In this document: positions 33,439 to 42,664 of the stretch, piece by piece | How positions within the stretch are numbered: the stretch's first letter is position 1 | How the letters are laid out: each line of letters opens with the position of its first letter | DNA from: Candidatus Thorarchaeota archaeon MP8T_1 | GTDB lineage: Archaea > Asgardarchaeota > Thorarchaeia > Thorarchaeales > Thorarchaeaceae | Direction of reading: 5' to 3' | NCBI GenBank assembly: GCA_002825465.1 | Contig: PJER01000001.1 | Span: forward strand, 124,001 to 188,000 | DNA length: 64,000 nucleotides | Translations under genes and position numbers: made by a program | The notes under the pieces: generated by a model | What the model saw: only the letters and a program-made list of their open reading frames with translations | What the model was told of the DNA's origin: nothing | Database searches by the model: none

Positions 33439-34470
33439 ATGGACTCTGAAAAGAACTTGTTATTCAAGGGAGATTGTCTCGACGTAATCCGAAAGAGATT
33501 ACAGGATTATAAAAACAAGTTCAAATTAATCTACATTGATCCTCCTTTTCTTTCAGGTACCGAATATTCGATAAAAGAGAGAACAGGAGGGAATGCACAG
33601 AGCTCAAGTGATCTCTCAGAGACCTTCACTTATAGCGATAAATGGGGAAGTAATCAAGAATATCTTGACTTCATGAGACCTAGATTAGAAGCAATGAAGG
33701 ATTTGCTATCTCACAATGGAAGTCTATGGGTTCATCTTGATTGGCATATTTCTCACTATGTCAAAGTAATTCTCGATGACATTTTTGGTTATGATAACTT
33801 TGTGAATGAGATAATCTGGAAACGTACGAACAGTCCAAAGGCACAGAGTAAGGGATTTGGTGCTCAACATGATGTAATACTTCTTTATGCTACAAACGCT
33901 CAGAATTTTCAGATACAACCAATATACAGAGAACATGATAGTAAGTCTATGAAACCTTATAGCTATAAGGATGATAAAGGAAGATTCAGACTCATTGAGA
34001 TAGAAGCACAGGGAATCCAAAGGACTCCTGATAGAAAACAATTCGAATGGAGAGGGAGAACCGCACCGTATCTCTATAGACAGGAAACTCTGGATGAGTG
34101 GTGGGAGCAAGGTATAATCTATAGAAGTAGGAACGGCAGATATACGAAGAAGCAGTATCTCAAAGATTCTCCTGGAATATTGGTATCCGATCTCTGGCAT
34201 GATATAGCTCCAGTGCAAGGGGCTTCGAAGGAAAATACTGGATTTCTGACGCAGAAACCAGAAGCTCTACTTGAACGAGTAATCTCATCAGCAACAGAGG
34301 AAGGAGACCTTGTGGGTGATTTCTTTGCTGGTTCAGGAACGACTGCAATCGCATCAGAAAAGCTGAATCGTAGATGGGTGTTGTGTGACCAGTCTGAATC
34401 ATCACTTGATGTCATTAGGAAACGTTTCGAAGGTTTTGAGGAAAAAGTGAATTATGAAGAAGTATTATGA
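33439..34470 (+). CDS. Orphan site-specific DNA methyltransferase (beta class)
   Basis: An N6-adenine or N4-cytosine DNA methyltransferase. Catalytic motif IV is DPPF (residues 34-37, in IYIDPPFLSG), and the SAM-binding motif is FAGSGTT (296-302). Motif IV before motif I puts it in the beta class. The target-recognition region lies in between (about 100-240). No restriction endonuclease is next to it, so it may be a regulatory or solitary enzyme. It lies between eS17 and a small membrane protein, a housekeeping position. Target sequence cannot be read. Both catalytic motifs are intact. Confidence 0.88.
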   Translation: MDSEKNLLFKGDCLDVIRKRLQDYKNKFKLIYIDPPFLSGTEYSIKERTGGNAQSSSDLSETFTYSDKWGSNQEYLDFMRPRLEAMKDLLSHNGSLWVHLDWHISHYVKVILDDIFGYDNFVNEIIWKRTNSPKAQSKGFGAQHDVILLYATNAQNFQIQPIYREHDSKSMKPYSYKDDKGRFRLIEIEAQGIQRTPDRKQFEWRGRTAPYLYRQETLDEWWEQGIIYRSRNGRYTKKQYLKDSPGILVSDLWHDIAPVQGASKENTGFLTQKPEALLERVISSATEEGDLVGDFFAGSGTTAIASEKLNRRWVLCDQSESSLDVIRKRFEGFEEKVNYEEVL

Positions 34471-34539
34471 CTATCCGTTCTCAAATGTAAAAGGGTATAT
34501 AGGAATTTAATCAATGTAAGTATAGGAACGTGATTGAGC

Positions 34540-34779
34540 ATGCAACAACTGATTGATTTTATGGGTGTCATCATCGCAACTGCTATATTTTGGGGTTTGA
34601 TCATTCTCTACTTAGGCGCTGATAGAGTAGGCCTTAGATCACGCGAACACGTCGATAGACCATCAGATATGTCAAGCTCAGATAAACTCCGCATGTCAAA
34701 AGCAGATGGCTTCTTTGATGGCGAGTCTGAAGATTATGCAGAGCATATGTCTCGTTTGCGACAGTACGGTGGAGCTTGA
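34540..34779 (+). CDS. Small single-pass membrane protein, 79 aa
   Basis: An N-terminal helix (FMGVIIATAIFWGLIILYLGA) is followed by a short basic stretch and a soluble, charged tail with SSSDKLRMSKADGFFDGESEDY. I do not recognise the family. The tail is probably cytosolic. I chose ATG 34540; a TTG two codons upstream is possible. A TATA-like GGGTATATAGG (about 34493) precedes it. Its layout resembles the 87-residue gene at 17870, but I see no clear sequence similarity. Confidence 0.6.
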   Translation: MQQLIDFMGVIIATAIFWGLIILYLGADRVGLRSREHVDRPSDMSSSDKLRMSKADGFFDGESEDYAEHMSRLRQYGGA

Positions 34780-34788
34780 GATTCTGTC

Positions 34789-35520
34789 CTAGAGATTCTT
34801 CAACTTTCGAATTGCTCCGCCAGGAGCAACACCCTTAGGACATGCCTTAACGCAGTTCATAATGAGATCACAGAGTGGAACTCCGTTTAGTACATTTGCT
34901 GCTTCGATATACCTCTCAGGATTCTTTACTCTACTATCTTCAGCAAACCGCCAAGCCTTAGCAAGAGCAGCAGGACCAATGTATTCAGGTTGTTCTGCAT
35001 TTACCGGACATGAGCCATAGCAGATAGCACAGAGAATGCAGTTCACATAACGTTCAATCTTCTTTCGATCATCAGGATTCTGTAACCGTGCCTCGTCACC
35101 CTCTTCTGCATCAACCCACAATTTCATACTTTCAAGTGAGTGATAGAACTTGGTCATATCAACAACAAGATCTTTTTCTATTGGCATATTGGGTAATGGT
35201 TCAATAAGGATCTCCTCCTCATAATTCCAACCCTGAGGAGATGAAGTGAGTGCGGGGAATTCTTTGAGCTTCATAGATTGATTACGCACCTCACTCACCT
35301 GCGTTCTACATGCAAGTCGAGGTTCCTTGTTTATGAGCATTGAACAACTGCCACACACAGCTCCACGACAGGAATATCTGAAGGAGAGCGATGGATCCAT
35401 CTTATCTTGAACTTGAAAGAGTGCATCAAGAATTGTCATTCCTTTTCTTAGTTCAAACTTATAGAGATCGTAGTGTGTAATTTTGCCACCATGTCGACTA
35501 CGAGCGATTCTCAATTTCAT
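34789..35520 (-). CDS. sdhB: Succinate dehydrogenase/fumarate reductase iron-sulfur subunit
   Basis: Carries electrons between the flavin subunit and the quinone or other partner. The N-terminal ferredoxin domain binds a 2Fe-2S cluster through Cys51, Cys56, Cys59 and Cys71 (SCRGAVCGSCSM and LACR). The second domain has CILCAICYGSCP and CVKACPKG for the 4Fe-4S and 3Fe-4S (or second cubane) centres. Its ATG overlaps the sdhA stop (TAATG), so translation is coupled. No membrane anchor subunit (SdhC/D) follows here, so the complex's electron partner is unknown. The direction, succinate oxidation or fumarate reduction, cannot be told by sequence. Confidence 0.92.
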   Translation of the reverse strand: MKLRIARSRHGGKITHYDLYKFELRKGMTILDALFQVQDKMDPSLSFRYSCRGAVCGSCSMLINKEPRLACRTQVSEVRNQSMKLKEFPALTSSPQGWNYEEEILIEPLPNMPIEKDLVVDMTKFYHSLESMKLWVDAEEGDEARLQNPDDRKKIERYVNCILCAICYGSCPVNAEQPEYIGPAALAKAWRFAEDSRVKNPERYIEAANVLNGVPLCDLIMNCVKACPKGVAPGGAIRKLKNL

Positions 35521-37211
35521 TAGTAAGATCTCTCCTTCACTTCGAATTTTCCAAGATTCACATCGATATATTCGGTCTTGATATAATCTTCAATTTTTGT
35601 GAATAATGAGTGTTTCAAGAAATTCTCATCATCACGCTCTGGATAATCGGTACGCCAATGTGCACCGCGACTTTCACGGCGCATAAGAGCTCCCATTGTT
35701 ATCACTTCAGCGAGTTCGATCATATTCTCAAGTTCGAGAATCCGGATTAGTGAGTAATTGAATCGTTTTTCACTGTGGCCTGCATAGACCTTCTTGAATC
35801 GTTCCTTTAGTTCGCGAATCATGTTTAAAGCAGCTTTTAGATCAGACTCTTGTCGATAAACTCCTACAAGACTATCCATGGTACTGCCCAACACTTCACG
35901 AATCTCCGCCGGGGACTCTCCCGTTTCTTTTAATACCAATTCCTGAAGTTTCTCACGAATTCTGAAAGCCTCATCATCAACACAATTAGAATCAGGTTCG
36001 GGAAATGAAGGCAGGTATGCACCTATCTTTTCACCTACAACTCTCCCAAACACAAGGGTCTCAAGGAGCGAGTTACCACCCAAGCGATTCGCTCCATGGA
36101 CACTCATGCAGGATGCTTCACCAACAGAATATAGTCCAATTATCGGAGTCTCTCCATGCTTGTTTGTATGAACTCCTCCCATAGAGTAATGTTGTCCTGG
36201 TTTAATGGGAATTGGTTCGTCAATTGGATCAACTCCAGCAAAATAGATTGATATTTCACGTATTCCAGGAAGTCGTTCAAGAATTTTCTCTCGCCCCAGA
36301 TGTCTTAGGTCAAGATGCACATATTCACCATTGATACCACGCCCCTCATTGATTTCAGTTCTTATAGCGCGAGCTACAATATCTCTTGGAGCCAATTCCA
36401 TTTTTTCTGGAGCATATTTGTCCATGAATCGATTGCCATCAGAATTTACGAGGTAGCCACCTTCTCCACGAGCACCTTCACTCATCAGGATACTAGATCC
36501 ATGAAGGGTAGTGGGATGGAACTGAATGAATTCCATATCTTTCAAAGGAGCACCAATTCGAAAGGCAAGTGCACATCCATCACCCGTATTAATGAGCGCG
36601 TTTGTTGAATGACCATATACTCGACCGAACCCACCAGTTGCAACAACAACAGATTTTCCAATAAAACTGTGAACTTCACCAGTAGCAATATCAAGAGCAG
36701 TTAGACCGCAGATGTGGTCTTTGTCTTTGACAAGTGAGGTAACAAACCACTCGTTGTAGAATGTCACTCCACTCTTGAGCGCTTGCTCGAATGTTGTATG
36801 AAGCAGATTATGACCTGTTCTGTCAGCCGCATAACAGGTTCTTGGATATGCTGCACCTCCAAAGGGTCTCTGAGCAATCCTCCCATCTTCTGTTCGAGAG
36901 AATGCTGTTCCCCAACGTTCATTTTCAATAACTACAGCAGGTGCCTCTTTTGCAAGAAGCTCAACCACATCTTGATCTGCCAGATAATCAGACCCTTTGA
37001 CAGTATCAAATGCATGACTCTCCCATGAGTCACCCTCTCCTAACGATGCATTGATACCCCCCTGTGCTGCAACTGAGTGTGACCGTAGTGGGTGCACTTT
37101 AGATAAAACAGCTACATTGAATTTACCTGCAAGTTGAATGGCGACTCTAAGTCCAGATAGACCAGCCCCAATAATGAGCACATCATGTTTGTGTTGGGTT
37201 ATTGTTGACAC
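35520..37211 (-). CDS. sdhA: Succinate dehydrogenase/fumarate reductase flavoprotein subunit
   Basis: The catalytic subunit, interconverting succinate and fumarate with FAD. It begins with the dinucleotide fold DVLIIGAGLSGLRVAIQLA. Next is the covalent-FAD histidine region LRSHSVAAQGGINAS (His45), and later the substrate-capping QFHPTTLHGS and the C-terminal SVHGANRLGGNSLLETL. Length (563) is typical of the soluble catalytic subunit. It is in an operon after fumC and coupled with sdhB. The order fum-sdhA-sdhB gives malate, fumarate and succinate in succession. Confidence 0.93.
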   Translation of the reverse strand: MSTITQHKHDVLIIGAGLSGLRVAIQLAGKFNVAVLSKVHPLRSHSVAAQGGINASLGEGDSWESHAFDTVKGSDYLADQDVVELLAKEAPAVVIENERWGTAFSRTEDGRIAQRPFGGAAYPRTCYAADRTGHNLLHTTFEQALKSGVTFYNEWFVTSLVKDKDHICGLTALDIATGEVHSFIGKSVVVATGGFGRVYGHSTNALINTGDGCALAFRIGAPLKDMEFIQFHPTTLHGSSILMSEGARGEGGYLVNSDGNRFMDKYAPEKMELAPRDIVARAIRTEINEGRGINGEYVHLDLRHLGREKILERLPGIREISIYFAGVDPIDEPIPIKPGQHYSMGGVHTNKHGETPIIGLYSVGEASCMSVHGANRLGGNSLLETLVFGRVVGEKIGAYLPSFPEPDSNCVDDEAFRIREKLQELVLKETGESPAEIREVLGSTMDSLVGVYRQESDLKAALNMIRELKERFKKVYAGHSEKRFNYSLIRILELENMIELAEVITMGALMRRESRGAHWRTDYPERDDENFLKHSLFTKIEDYIKTEYIDVNLGKFEVKERSY

Positions 37212-37252
37212 CTCAGATTATTCATTACATACCCTTCGTTATATTCTGTTCC

Positions 37253-38662
37253 CTAGACCATCTTTGATGGGTCAAGTAGTTCATTAAGATTCTCAATTTC
37301 TAGTTCTTCTTCTTCAACAACCTCACGAATTGTCTTTCCCTCTCTAAGAGCCTTCTTTGCTATCTCTGCTGCTTTATCATACCCAATCACAGGAGCCAAT
37401 CGTGTGGCAAGCATTAGACTCTGGTCAAGATGTTGTTTAATCCCCTCTTGATTGGCTTTGAGACCCTTCAGGCAATTATTTGCAAAAGATTCAATTCCAG
37501 CCCCCAAAAGATTCATCGATTCCAAGAGATTTACAATCATAACAGGCTTGGCTACATTGAGATCCAATATACTTCCATGAGCCTCAGCTGCTGCGATAGT
37601 TGCATCATTACCAATAACCTGAAGACAGACTTGAATGAGAGCCTCAGATTGAGTTGGATTGACTTTTCCTGGCATGATTGAAGATCCAGGTTCATTCTCA
37701 GGAAGTAACAACTCACCCAATCCAGCACGAGGGCCACTGCCCATCCATCTGATATCATTAGCCATCTTTAAACAAATCAATGCTAAACTTCTCATTGCAG
37801 AACTTGCACGTACAATAGCTTTGTGAGAGGATATACCTTCTGCTGGCACAGGATTAGCAGTGAACTCATATCCGGAAATCCATTTTTCAAAGTTGGTAAT
37901 TCTGTTAAGTTCCTCAATTGCTAAATTGGTAAATCCTTTCGGAGTATTGAGTCCTGTTCCAAGAGCAGTACCTCCGATTGGAACAACCATCAATCCTTCA
38001 ACAACTGCAACCAAGTCTTTCTTTCTCCAGGTTTCGATTTGTTCAAGATAGACTTCAAACTCAGTACTAAGTGGAATTGGCACTGCATCCATAAGATGTG
38101 TTCGACCAACTTTCACAATGCCACGAAATTCCTCTATTTTGTCCTTTAGAGCGGCATAAAGAGAAACAAGAGATTTTGTTATGTTCCTTTTAATTGCATC
38201 AAGAGTAGCGAGATGCATTGCAGTTGGGATGACATCATTTGAGGATTGAGAAGCATTAGCGTGATCATTGGGGTGAACAGGGGTTTTCGTACCTTTAGGA
38301 TATCCAAGAATTTCATTTGCTCTGTTACTTAGAACCTCATTCATATTGACATTTGTCTGTGTTCCAGAACCAGTCTGAAATACATCAATAGGAAACTGGT
38401 CGAGATATTTACCTTCATTAATGATCTCGTCAACCGCTTGAAGTAATGCACCTCCGATAGTGCTGTCTATCTTACCCTTACGCATGTTTGCTAGTAAGCA
38501 TGCTTTCTTAACCTGAGCTAGAGCAATAATGAAGTCTTTTGGAAAGATCTTCCCACTGATTTTGAAGTTCATCAATGCTCGTTGAGTATTGATGCCCCAG
38601 TACACATCAGTAGGAACTTCTAGTTCTCCAATCGAATCCTTCTCGCTTCTCATTGAACCCAT
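37253..38662 (-). CDS. fumC: Class II fumarate hydratase
   Basis: Adds or removes water between fumarate and malate; a homotetramer without iron-sulfur. The family signature GSSIMPGKVNPTQSEA is present. So are THLMDAVPIPLSTEF, SGTQTNVNMNEVL and the SSNDVIPT stretch, all characteristic of class II fumarase rather than aspartase or argininosuccinate lyase. About 469 residues from ATG 38662, which follows GAGG at a good distance; ATG 38671 is possible. Oxygen-tolerant class II fumarases are often bacterial in origin; transfer is possible but not shown here. It follows korB by 37 bases, in one transcript with sdhAB. Confidence 0.92.
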   Translation of the reverse strand: MGSMRSEKDSIGELEVPTDVYWGINTQRALMNFKISGKIFPKDFIIALAQVKKACLLANMRKGKIDSTIGGALLQAVDEIINEGKYLDQFPIDVFQTGSGTQTNVNMNEVLSNRANEILGYPKGTKTPVHPNDHANASQSSNDVIPTAMHLATLDAIKRNITKSLVSLYAALKDKIEEFRGIVKVGRTHLMDAVPIPLSTEFEVYLEQIETWRKKDLVAVVEGLMVVPIGGTALGTGLNTPKGFTNLAIEELNRITNFEKWISGYEFTANPVPAEGISSHKAIVRASSAMRSLALICLKMANDIRWMGSGPRAGLGELLLPENEPGSSIMPGKVNPTQSEALIQVCLQVIGNDATIAAAEAHGSILDLNVAKPVMIVNLLESMNLLGAGIESFANNCLKGLKANQEGIKQHLDQSLMLATRLAPVIGYDKAAEIAKKALREGKTIREVVEEEELEIENLNELLDPSKMV

Positions 38663-38699
38663 TCGTTTCATCCTCGCTATTAGGATGACAGTGACACTA

Positions 38700-39569
38700 C
38701 TATAGCATCATGTCATCAATTATTTTTTGGACATCCTTGAGATCTGTAATATGATCTTTCAGAGTGCCATTTTCTGGGAGTGCAATACCTGATGCAAGGT
38801 CTGGCCGCTCAACCTTATAGAAGACTCCAACAGGATAACGGTCTCCATTCTCCATCGCTTTCTGCAGCGCTTGGAACTTGTCTGTGATATCATGCCCACC
38901 TTCCTGTAGGGAATATGTATGTTCGTTGTAATATTTCCAAGTTAATTGTCGATTCCAAGTTACACAGGGCTGTAGGATGTCAATAACAGCAAACCCTTTG
39001 TGCTGCATAGCTTCGACCATGAGTTTCACGAGACCCTTCTGGTCGCCCGAGAATCCGCGAGCTACGTACGTTGCTCCAGCAGTTATTGCTTGTGCAGCTG
39101 GATTCACTGGGTCCATTGGAGAACCAGGTGGAGGAGGAGATGTCTTTGAAACGTATCCTCGTGGTGCTGATGGTGAGAATTGCCCTTTGGTTAGTCCATT
39201 GACTCCATTATTATGAATGAAAACTGCCAAGTTTACATTTCTTCTTGCAGCATGAACAAAATGTCCGAGACCTTCAGCTAAGCAATCACCATCACCGGTA
39301 TGAACGATGACTTGTAAGTCTGTATTCACAAGATGGATTCCTGTAGCAATCGGAATGGGACGACCATGAAGAGTATGTATACTATTCACTCCACCAATAT
39401 AGTGGGGGATCTTACTCGAACATCCAATTCCAGAGGAGATTGTAATCTCGTGAATAGGTCTGCCTAGTTCGATGACTGCTTTCTTCAGTGCAGCCAAGAT
39501 TCCAAAATTACCGCAACCTGTGCACCAAGTGACTTTTTGTGGTTCTTCGAGCATCTCTGGTGTAATCAT
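38700..39569 (-). CDS. korB: 2-oxoacid:ferredoxin oxidoreductase, beta subunit
   Basis: Carries thiamine diphosphate and one 4Fe-4S cluster. The TPP motif is GDGDCLAEGLGHFVHAARRNVN. Cysteines for the cluster are C-x2-C in WCTGCGNFG, plus GIGCSSK and LQPCVTW. The family makes or breaks acyl-CoA with reduced ferredoxin. Its ATG overlaps the korA stop by four bases (ATGA). The partner is a fused gamma-alpha subunit, so this two-gene form is typical of 2-oxoglutarate-type (Kor) enzymes; the operon context with fumarase and Sdh fits 2-oxoglutarate, by inference. Confidence 0.9.
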   Translation of the reverse strand: MITPEMLEEPQKVTWCTGCGNFGILAALKKAVIELGRPIHEITISSGIGCSSKIPHYIGGVNSIHTLHGRPIPIATGIHLVNTDLQVIVHTGDGDCLAEGLGHFVHAARRNVNLAVFIHNNGVNGLTKGQFSPSAPRGYVSKTSPPPPGSPMDPVNPAAQAITAGATYVARGFSGDQKGLVKLMVEAMQHKGFAVIDILQPCVTWNRQLTWKYYNEHTYSLQEGGHDITDKFQALQKAMENGDRYPVGVFYKVERPDLASGIALPENGTLKDHITDLKDVQKIIDDMML

Positions 39570-41284
39570 GCAATACCTGCCTCCTTTAGTTCATTGATTA
39601 TCCATCTTGGTGTCATGGGTCTTCCATCATACTTGTTGATATGTTGAGTGACTTCTAATCCAGTTTGCATCTTAGCAAGTTGAGCAAACTGAGAAGTTAT
39701 GTTCTGTTCAACAGCTATTACCTGCTTCGATGAAGCAAATACCTCTCTGAGTTTGACAGTACGGAGAGGATAGACATCACAAAAGTGTAATTGATTGATT
39801 GACAATCCGTTAGATGCAAGTGTTTCCATTGCTTCATTTGCTGCACCCCAAGTAGAACCCCAGGTGAGGAGAGTCGTTTCTGCCTTTTCTTCACCGTATA
39901 TCTTTGGTGGTTCTAAATCAGCCATGATGGCAGGTATCTTGTTCATAAATTTCTCAACCATTAGTTTCCTAGTTTCCTGATCTTCGACTATATGACCATC
40001 TTCACGATGAACATTTCCAGATGCAACAATTGTTTTACCTTCATCTCCTGGAAAGGCGCGAGGGGAGATTCCATCCTTTGTCAATAGATATCGCTTATAG
40101 TCAGGATCAGGTCCATCCTTAGCTAATTTACCATAATCTCGTTTAACACCTGAAACATCGATTCTTGGAAGATTCATTGATGTGTCTGCGAAATATTGAT
40201 CACCCATAATCATAACAGGAATCTGGAATTTATCAGCAAGATTGAAAGCTCTAGTGCCAACATCGAATCCTTCAATTGGATCTTTTGGAGCGAGGATAAT
40301 TCGAGGGAATTCTCCCTGACTCGCAAAAGTCATGAAAAGGAGATCAGCTTGTTCTGTTCTTGTGGGCAGACCTGTACTAGGACCAGGTCTCTGAGCATTA
40401 TAGATAACAACAGGAGTCTCAGTCATGGCAGCTAATCCAAGAGCTTCGACCATCAAAGAGAATCCACCACCAGAAGTTGTAACCATCGAGCGTGCCCCTG
40501 CGTAAGATGCTCCGATCGCCATTCCTAATGATGCAATCTCATCCTCTGTCTGGAGTGTTCCAATTTTCAATTCAAATGCATGATCAACAATGTCCTGAAA
40601 AGCAGAAGTTGAAGGACTCATTGGATATGATGAGATCCATTTCACGTTTGCTGCAAGGGCTCCAAGTGCTAGTGCTTGATTTCCAGTAAGTATCAGCCGA
40701 TCCTTGCAGGGACCTTGTTTAACGGTCTCAAGATTAGAACTACAAGTTCCTGTGAAATTATCCTTTGTCAAATCATAAAGAGCTTTTGCAACTTTGATAT
40801 TTCCTTGGACAATTTTTTCACCCTTTCTTCCAAAGATTCCAGTCAGAGCTTCTTCAGCAAGTGAGAATGGAAAATTAATGACAGAAAGTGCTGCACCTAA
40901 TGCTGCAGCATTCATCATGCGAGCGTTACCTCCTACATCACGTGCAGTTTTTTCAAGAGGTGCAGGAAAATGACATTCCTCTAAATCATTAAATTCAATC
41001 CCTTCATCTAATATGATGACACCCCCATCTTGAAGGTTCTCACGTTTATCAGTAACTGCATCTTTTGATAGAGCAATGATTATGTCTATATGATCAACTG
41101 AGGCATGAATTGGTTTGTCACTGACACGAATCTGAGTGAAGTTATATCCACCCCGAATTCTTGATTGAAAATCCTTTATCGTAAAGGTATAGAAGCCAGC
41201 TTGCACAAACACCTGAGTGAGTAAATCACCAATAGTGTCAATTCCTTGACCAGCTTCTCCACCAATATTAAAACTAATATCCAT
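39566..41284 (-). CDS. korA: 2-oxoacid:ferredoxin oxidoreductase, fused gamma-alpha subunit
   Basis: Residues 1-185 or so form the gamma domain (INIGGEAGQGIDTIGDLL-like start, DFQSRIRGGYNFTQIRVS). The rest is the alpha domain with KWISSYPMSPST, TEDEIASLGMAIGASYAG, TTSGGGFSLMVEALG and RPGPSTGLPTRTEQADL, all family landmarks. Together with KorB it converts a 2-oxoacid, CoA and oxidised ferredoxin into acyl-CoA, CO2 and reduced ferredoxin, or the reverse. I chose ATG 41284; GTG 41290 is two codons upstream. It is the first gene of the five-gene minus-strand operon. Confidence 0.9.
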   Translation of the reverse strand: MDISFNIGGEAGQGIDTIGDLLTQVFVQAGFYTFTIKDFQSRIRGGYNFTQIRVSDKPIHASVDHIDIIIALSKDAVTDKRENLQDGGVIILDEGIEFNDLEECHFPAPLEKTARDVGGNARMMNAAALGAALSVINFPFSLAEEALTGIFGRKGEKIVQGNIKVAKALYDLTKDNFTGTCSSNLETVKQGPCKDRLILTGNQALALGALAANVKWISSYPMSPSTSAFQDIVDHAFELKIGTLQTEDEIASLGMAIGASYAGARSMVTTSGGGFSLMVEALGLAAMTETPVVIYNAQRPGPSTGLPTRTEQADLLFMTFASQGEFPRIILAPKDPIEGFDVGTRAFNLADKFQIPVMIMGDQYFADTSMNLPRIDVSGVKRDYGKLAKDGPDPDYKRYLLTKDGISPRAFPGDEGKTIVASGNVHREDGHIVEDQETRKLMVEKFMNKIPAIMADLEPPKIYGEEKAETTLLTWGSTWGAANEAMETLASNGLSINQLHFCDVYPLRTVKLREVFASSKQVIAVEQNITSQFAQLAKMQTGLEVTQHINKYDGRPMTPRWIINELKEAGIA

Positions 41285-41383
41285 TGTCACTCTTCGCTCC
41301 CAGAATTACCCTTGGTTAGTTGTAGTCATTCTTATGTGCTTCGCTAGGACATTAATGGATGTTAGATACTACTCAGGTTCAAA

Positions 41384-42001
41384 TCATTCGTTATCTACAT
41401 CTGTCTTTTCCTTCAGTGGAGATTCATCTATATATGAAGGAAATATACGTGACCACCATTCAGGCCGTTTTGGTTTCCACCATGAGCGATCTTCTAAATC
41501 GCCCCTCCATGGAGAGGTCATCTCAGGGCCAGGAACCTTATACAAGAAGATCAGACCTGCAATGAACTGAAGAGGAATTGGTCCTACAAATAACCATCCA
41601 CCTGTAGGACTAAGTATACTCGTCGTTGCAAGAGCAATGAGAGCAGGTAAGGTTATGCTTAGTAGTCCAACCCAAACTACACTATATCTGGTACATTGAC
41701 CTCGATAGTAGCGAATCATCTTCCAGATGTATGCAATATTAAAAATAGTCAGAGGGAGTGTAAACCAGATATTGAATAAGAAGAATAAAGGCATCAAACT
41801 GAAGGGAATCCAGAATTCCGGAATGTAGATCCAAATAAGAGAATACATCATGAAGTTCACCGGAGCATATCCACCAAGAACGATGAATGCGTTAAACGGA
41901 ATAATGCCCATAGGAACAATGAGTGAAATTAGGATCATAAAGAACGCAATGACACCAGGACTGGTCCCATATAACTCGTAATCAGAATCTTCTTCATTCA
42001 T
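41384..42001 (-). CDS. Membrane protein of ELYGTSP family, copy 1
   Basis: One of three paralogues (also 41994-42542 and 43168-43887). Each opens with an acidic stretch and [ELY]-[YV]-G-[TV]-S-P, then a helix with P-[MLV]-G-[IA]-I, three further helices, and a closing P-[IY]-P-[LI]-x6-G-L-I-x-L-Y-[KR] helix. Here that reads PIPLQFIAGLIFLYKVPGPE. This copy has a soluble cytosolic tail with a DRSWWKPKRPEWW stretch. The ATG at 42001 overlaps the stop of copy 2 by eight bases, so the pair is translationally coupled. The family is unknown to me. Confidence 0.7.
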   Translation of the reverse strand: MNEEDSDYELYGTSPGVIAFFMILISLIVPMGIIPFNAFIVLGGYAPVNFMMYSLIWIYIPEFWIPFSLMPLFFLFNIWFTLPLTIFNIAYIWKMIRYYRGQCTRYSVVWVGLLSITLPALIALATTSILSPTGGWLFVGPIPLQFIAGLIFLYKVPGPEMTSPWRGDLEDRSWWKPKRPEWWSRIFPSYIDESPLKEKTDVDNE

Positions 42002-42542
42002 TACTCTCTTCCTCCTCGTTATCACCAGTGAATGATGACAAAGTTGGAATATCAACTATTGGTCCAGGTACACGATACAGCATAATTAATCCAATAATCA
42101 ACATTAAGGGATATGGCCCGTAGTATGATTCAGTGAATGCACCTTCTATACTGAAATACCCACAAAGGAACAGATCTATACCTAGGGGAAAGAGAAAGCT
42201 AAAGATTCCTACTGCTATCGTATCCCACTTTGATGCAATTGCATTATAGTATCTAACTATAAACAAGATGAATATGATATTGAGAATAATAGTTGGCGTG
42301 ACATGGAGCAGGAAATTATAATCAAACCATGCGAAATTCAGTTCGAATTGAGTACCTATCAAAGTCCAGAAGATACCATAAACCATGGGAACATAATAGA
42401 ACCATTCCAAATCGAATGGCACTGGAACTAGAACTGGTATTGCTCCTAGAGGAACGACAATCATAAGAAAGAACAAAATCTGACCCATCATCAATGGACT
42501 AACACCTACCAACTCTGATTCGAATTCGTGTTGTGGTGTCAT
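41994..42542 (-). CDS. Membrane protein of ELYGTSP family, copy 2
   Basis: Paralogue of the adjacent genes. Family landmarks are ESELVGVSPLMMGQILFFLMIV at the start and YPLMLIIGLIMLYRVPGPI near the end, with four or five helices between. It lacks the long tryptophan-rich tail of the other two and ends in a short acidic tail (GDNEEEESNE). I chose ATG 42542, eight bases after GAGGGAG; the longer frame to 42620 would enter the divergent promoter. It is coupled to copy 1 by an eight-base overlap. Likely a membrane complex, possibly with the V4R-like protein encoded divergently. Confidence 0.7.
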   Translation of the reverse strand: MTPQHEFESELVGVSPLMMGQILFFLMIVVPLGAIPVLVPVPFDLEWFYYVPMVYGIFWTLIGTQFELNFAWFDYNFLLHVTPTIILNIIFILFIVRYYNAIASKWDTIAVGIFSFLFPLGIDLFLCGYFSIEGAFTESYYGPYPLMLIIGLIMLYRVPGPIVDIPTLSSFTGDNEEEESNE

Positions 42543-42664
42543 TATTGTTACTCCCTCATGTGCCAATTTAGATACTGCATTAAAAAGGAAATCGAAAGTG
42601 AAATGGATGTACATATCCATAGGCGATGCTGTTATATCTTCTTTTTACACGGAAACTCAGAGCC

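Noticed and set aside
41380..41400. T-loop-like GGTTCAAATC suggesting a tRNA
   Set aside because: No acceptor or anticodon stem around it, and it overlaps the end of a membrane-protein gene.
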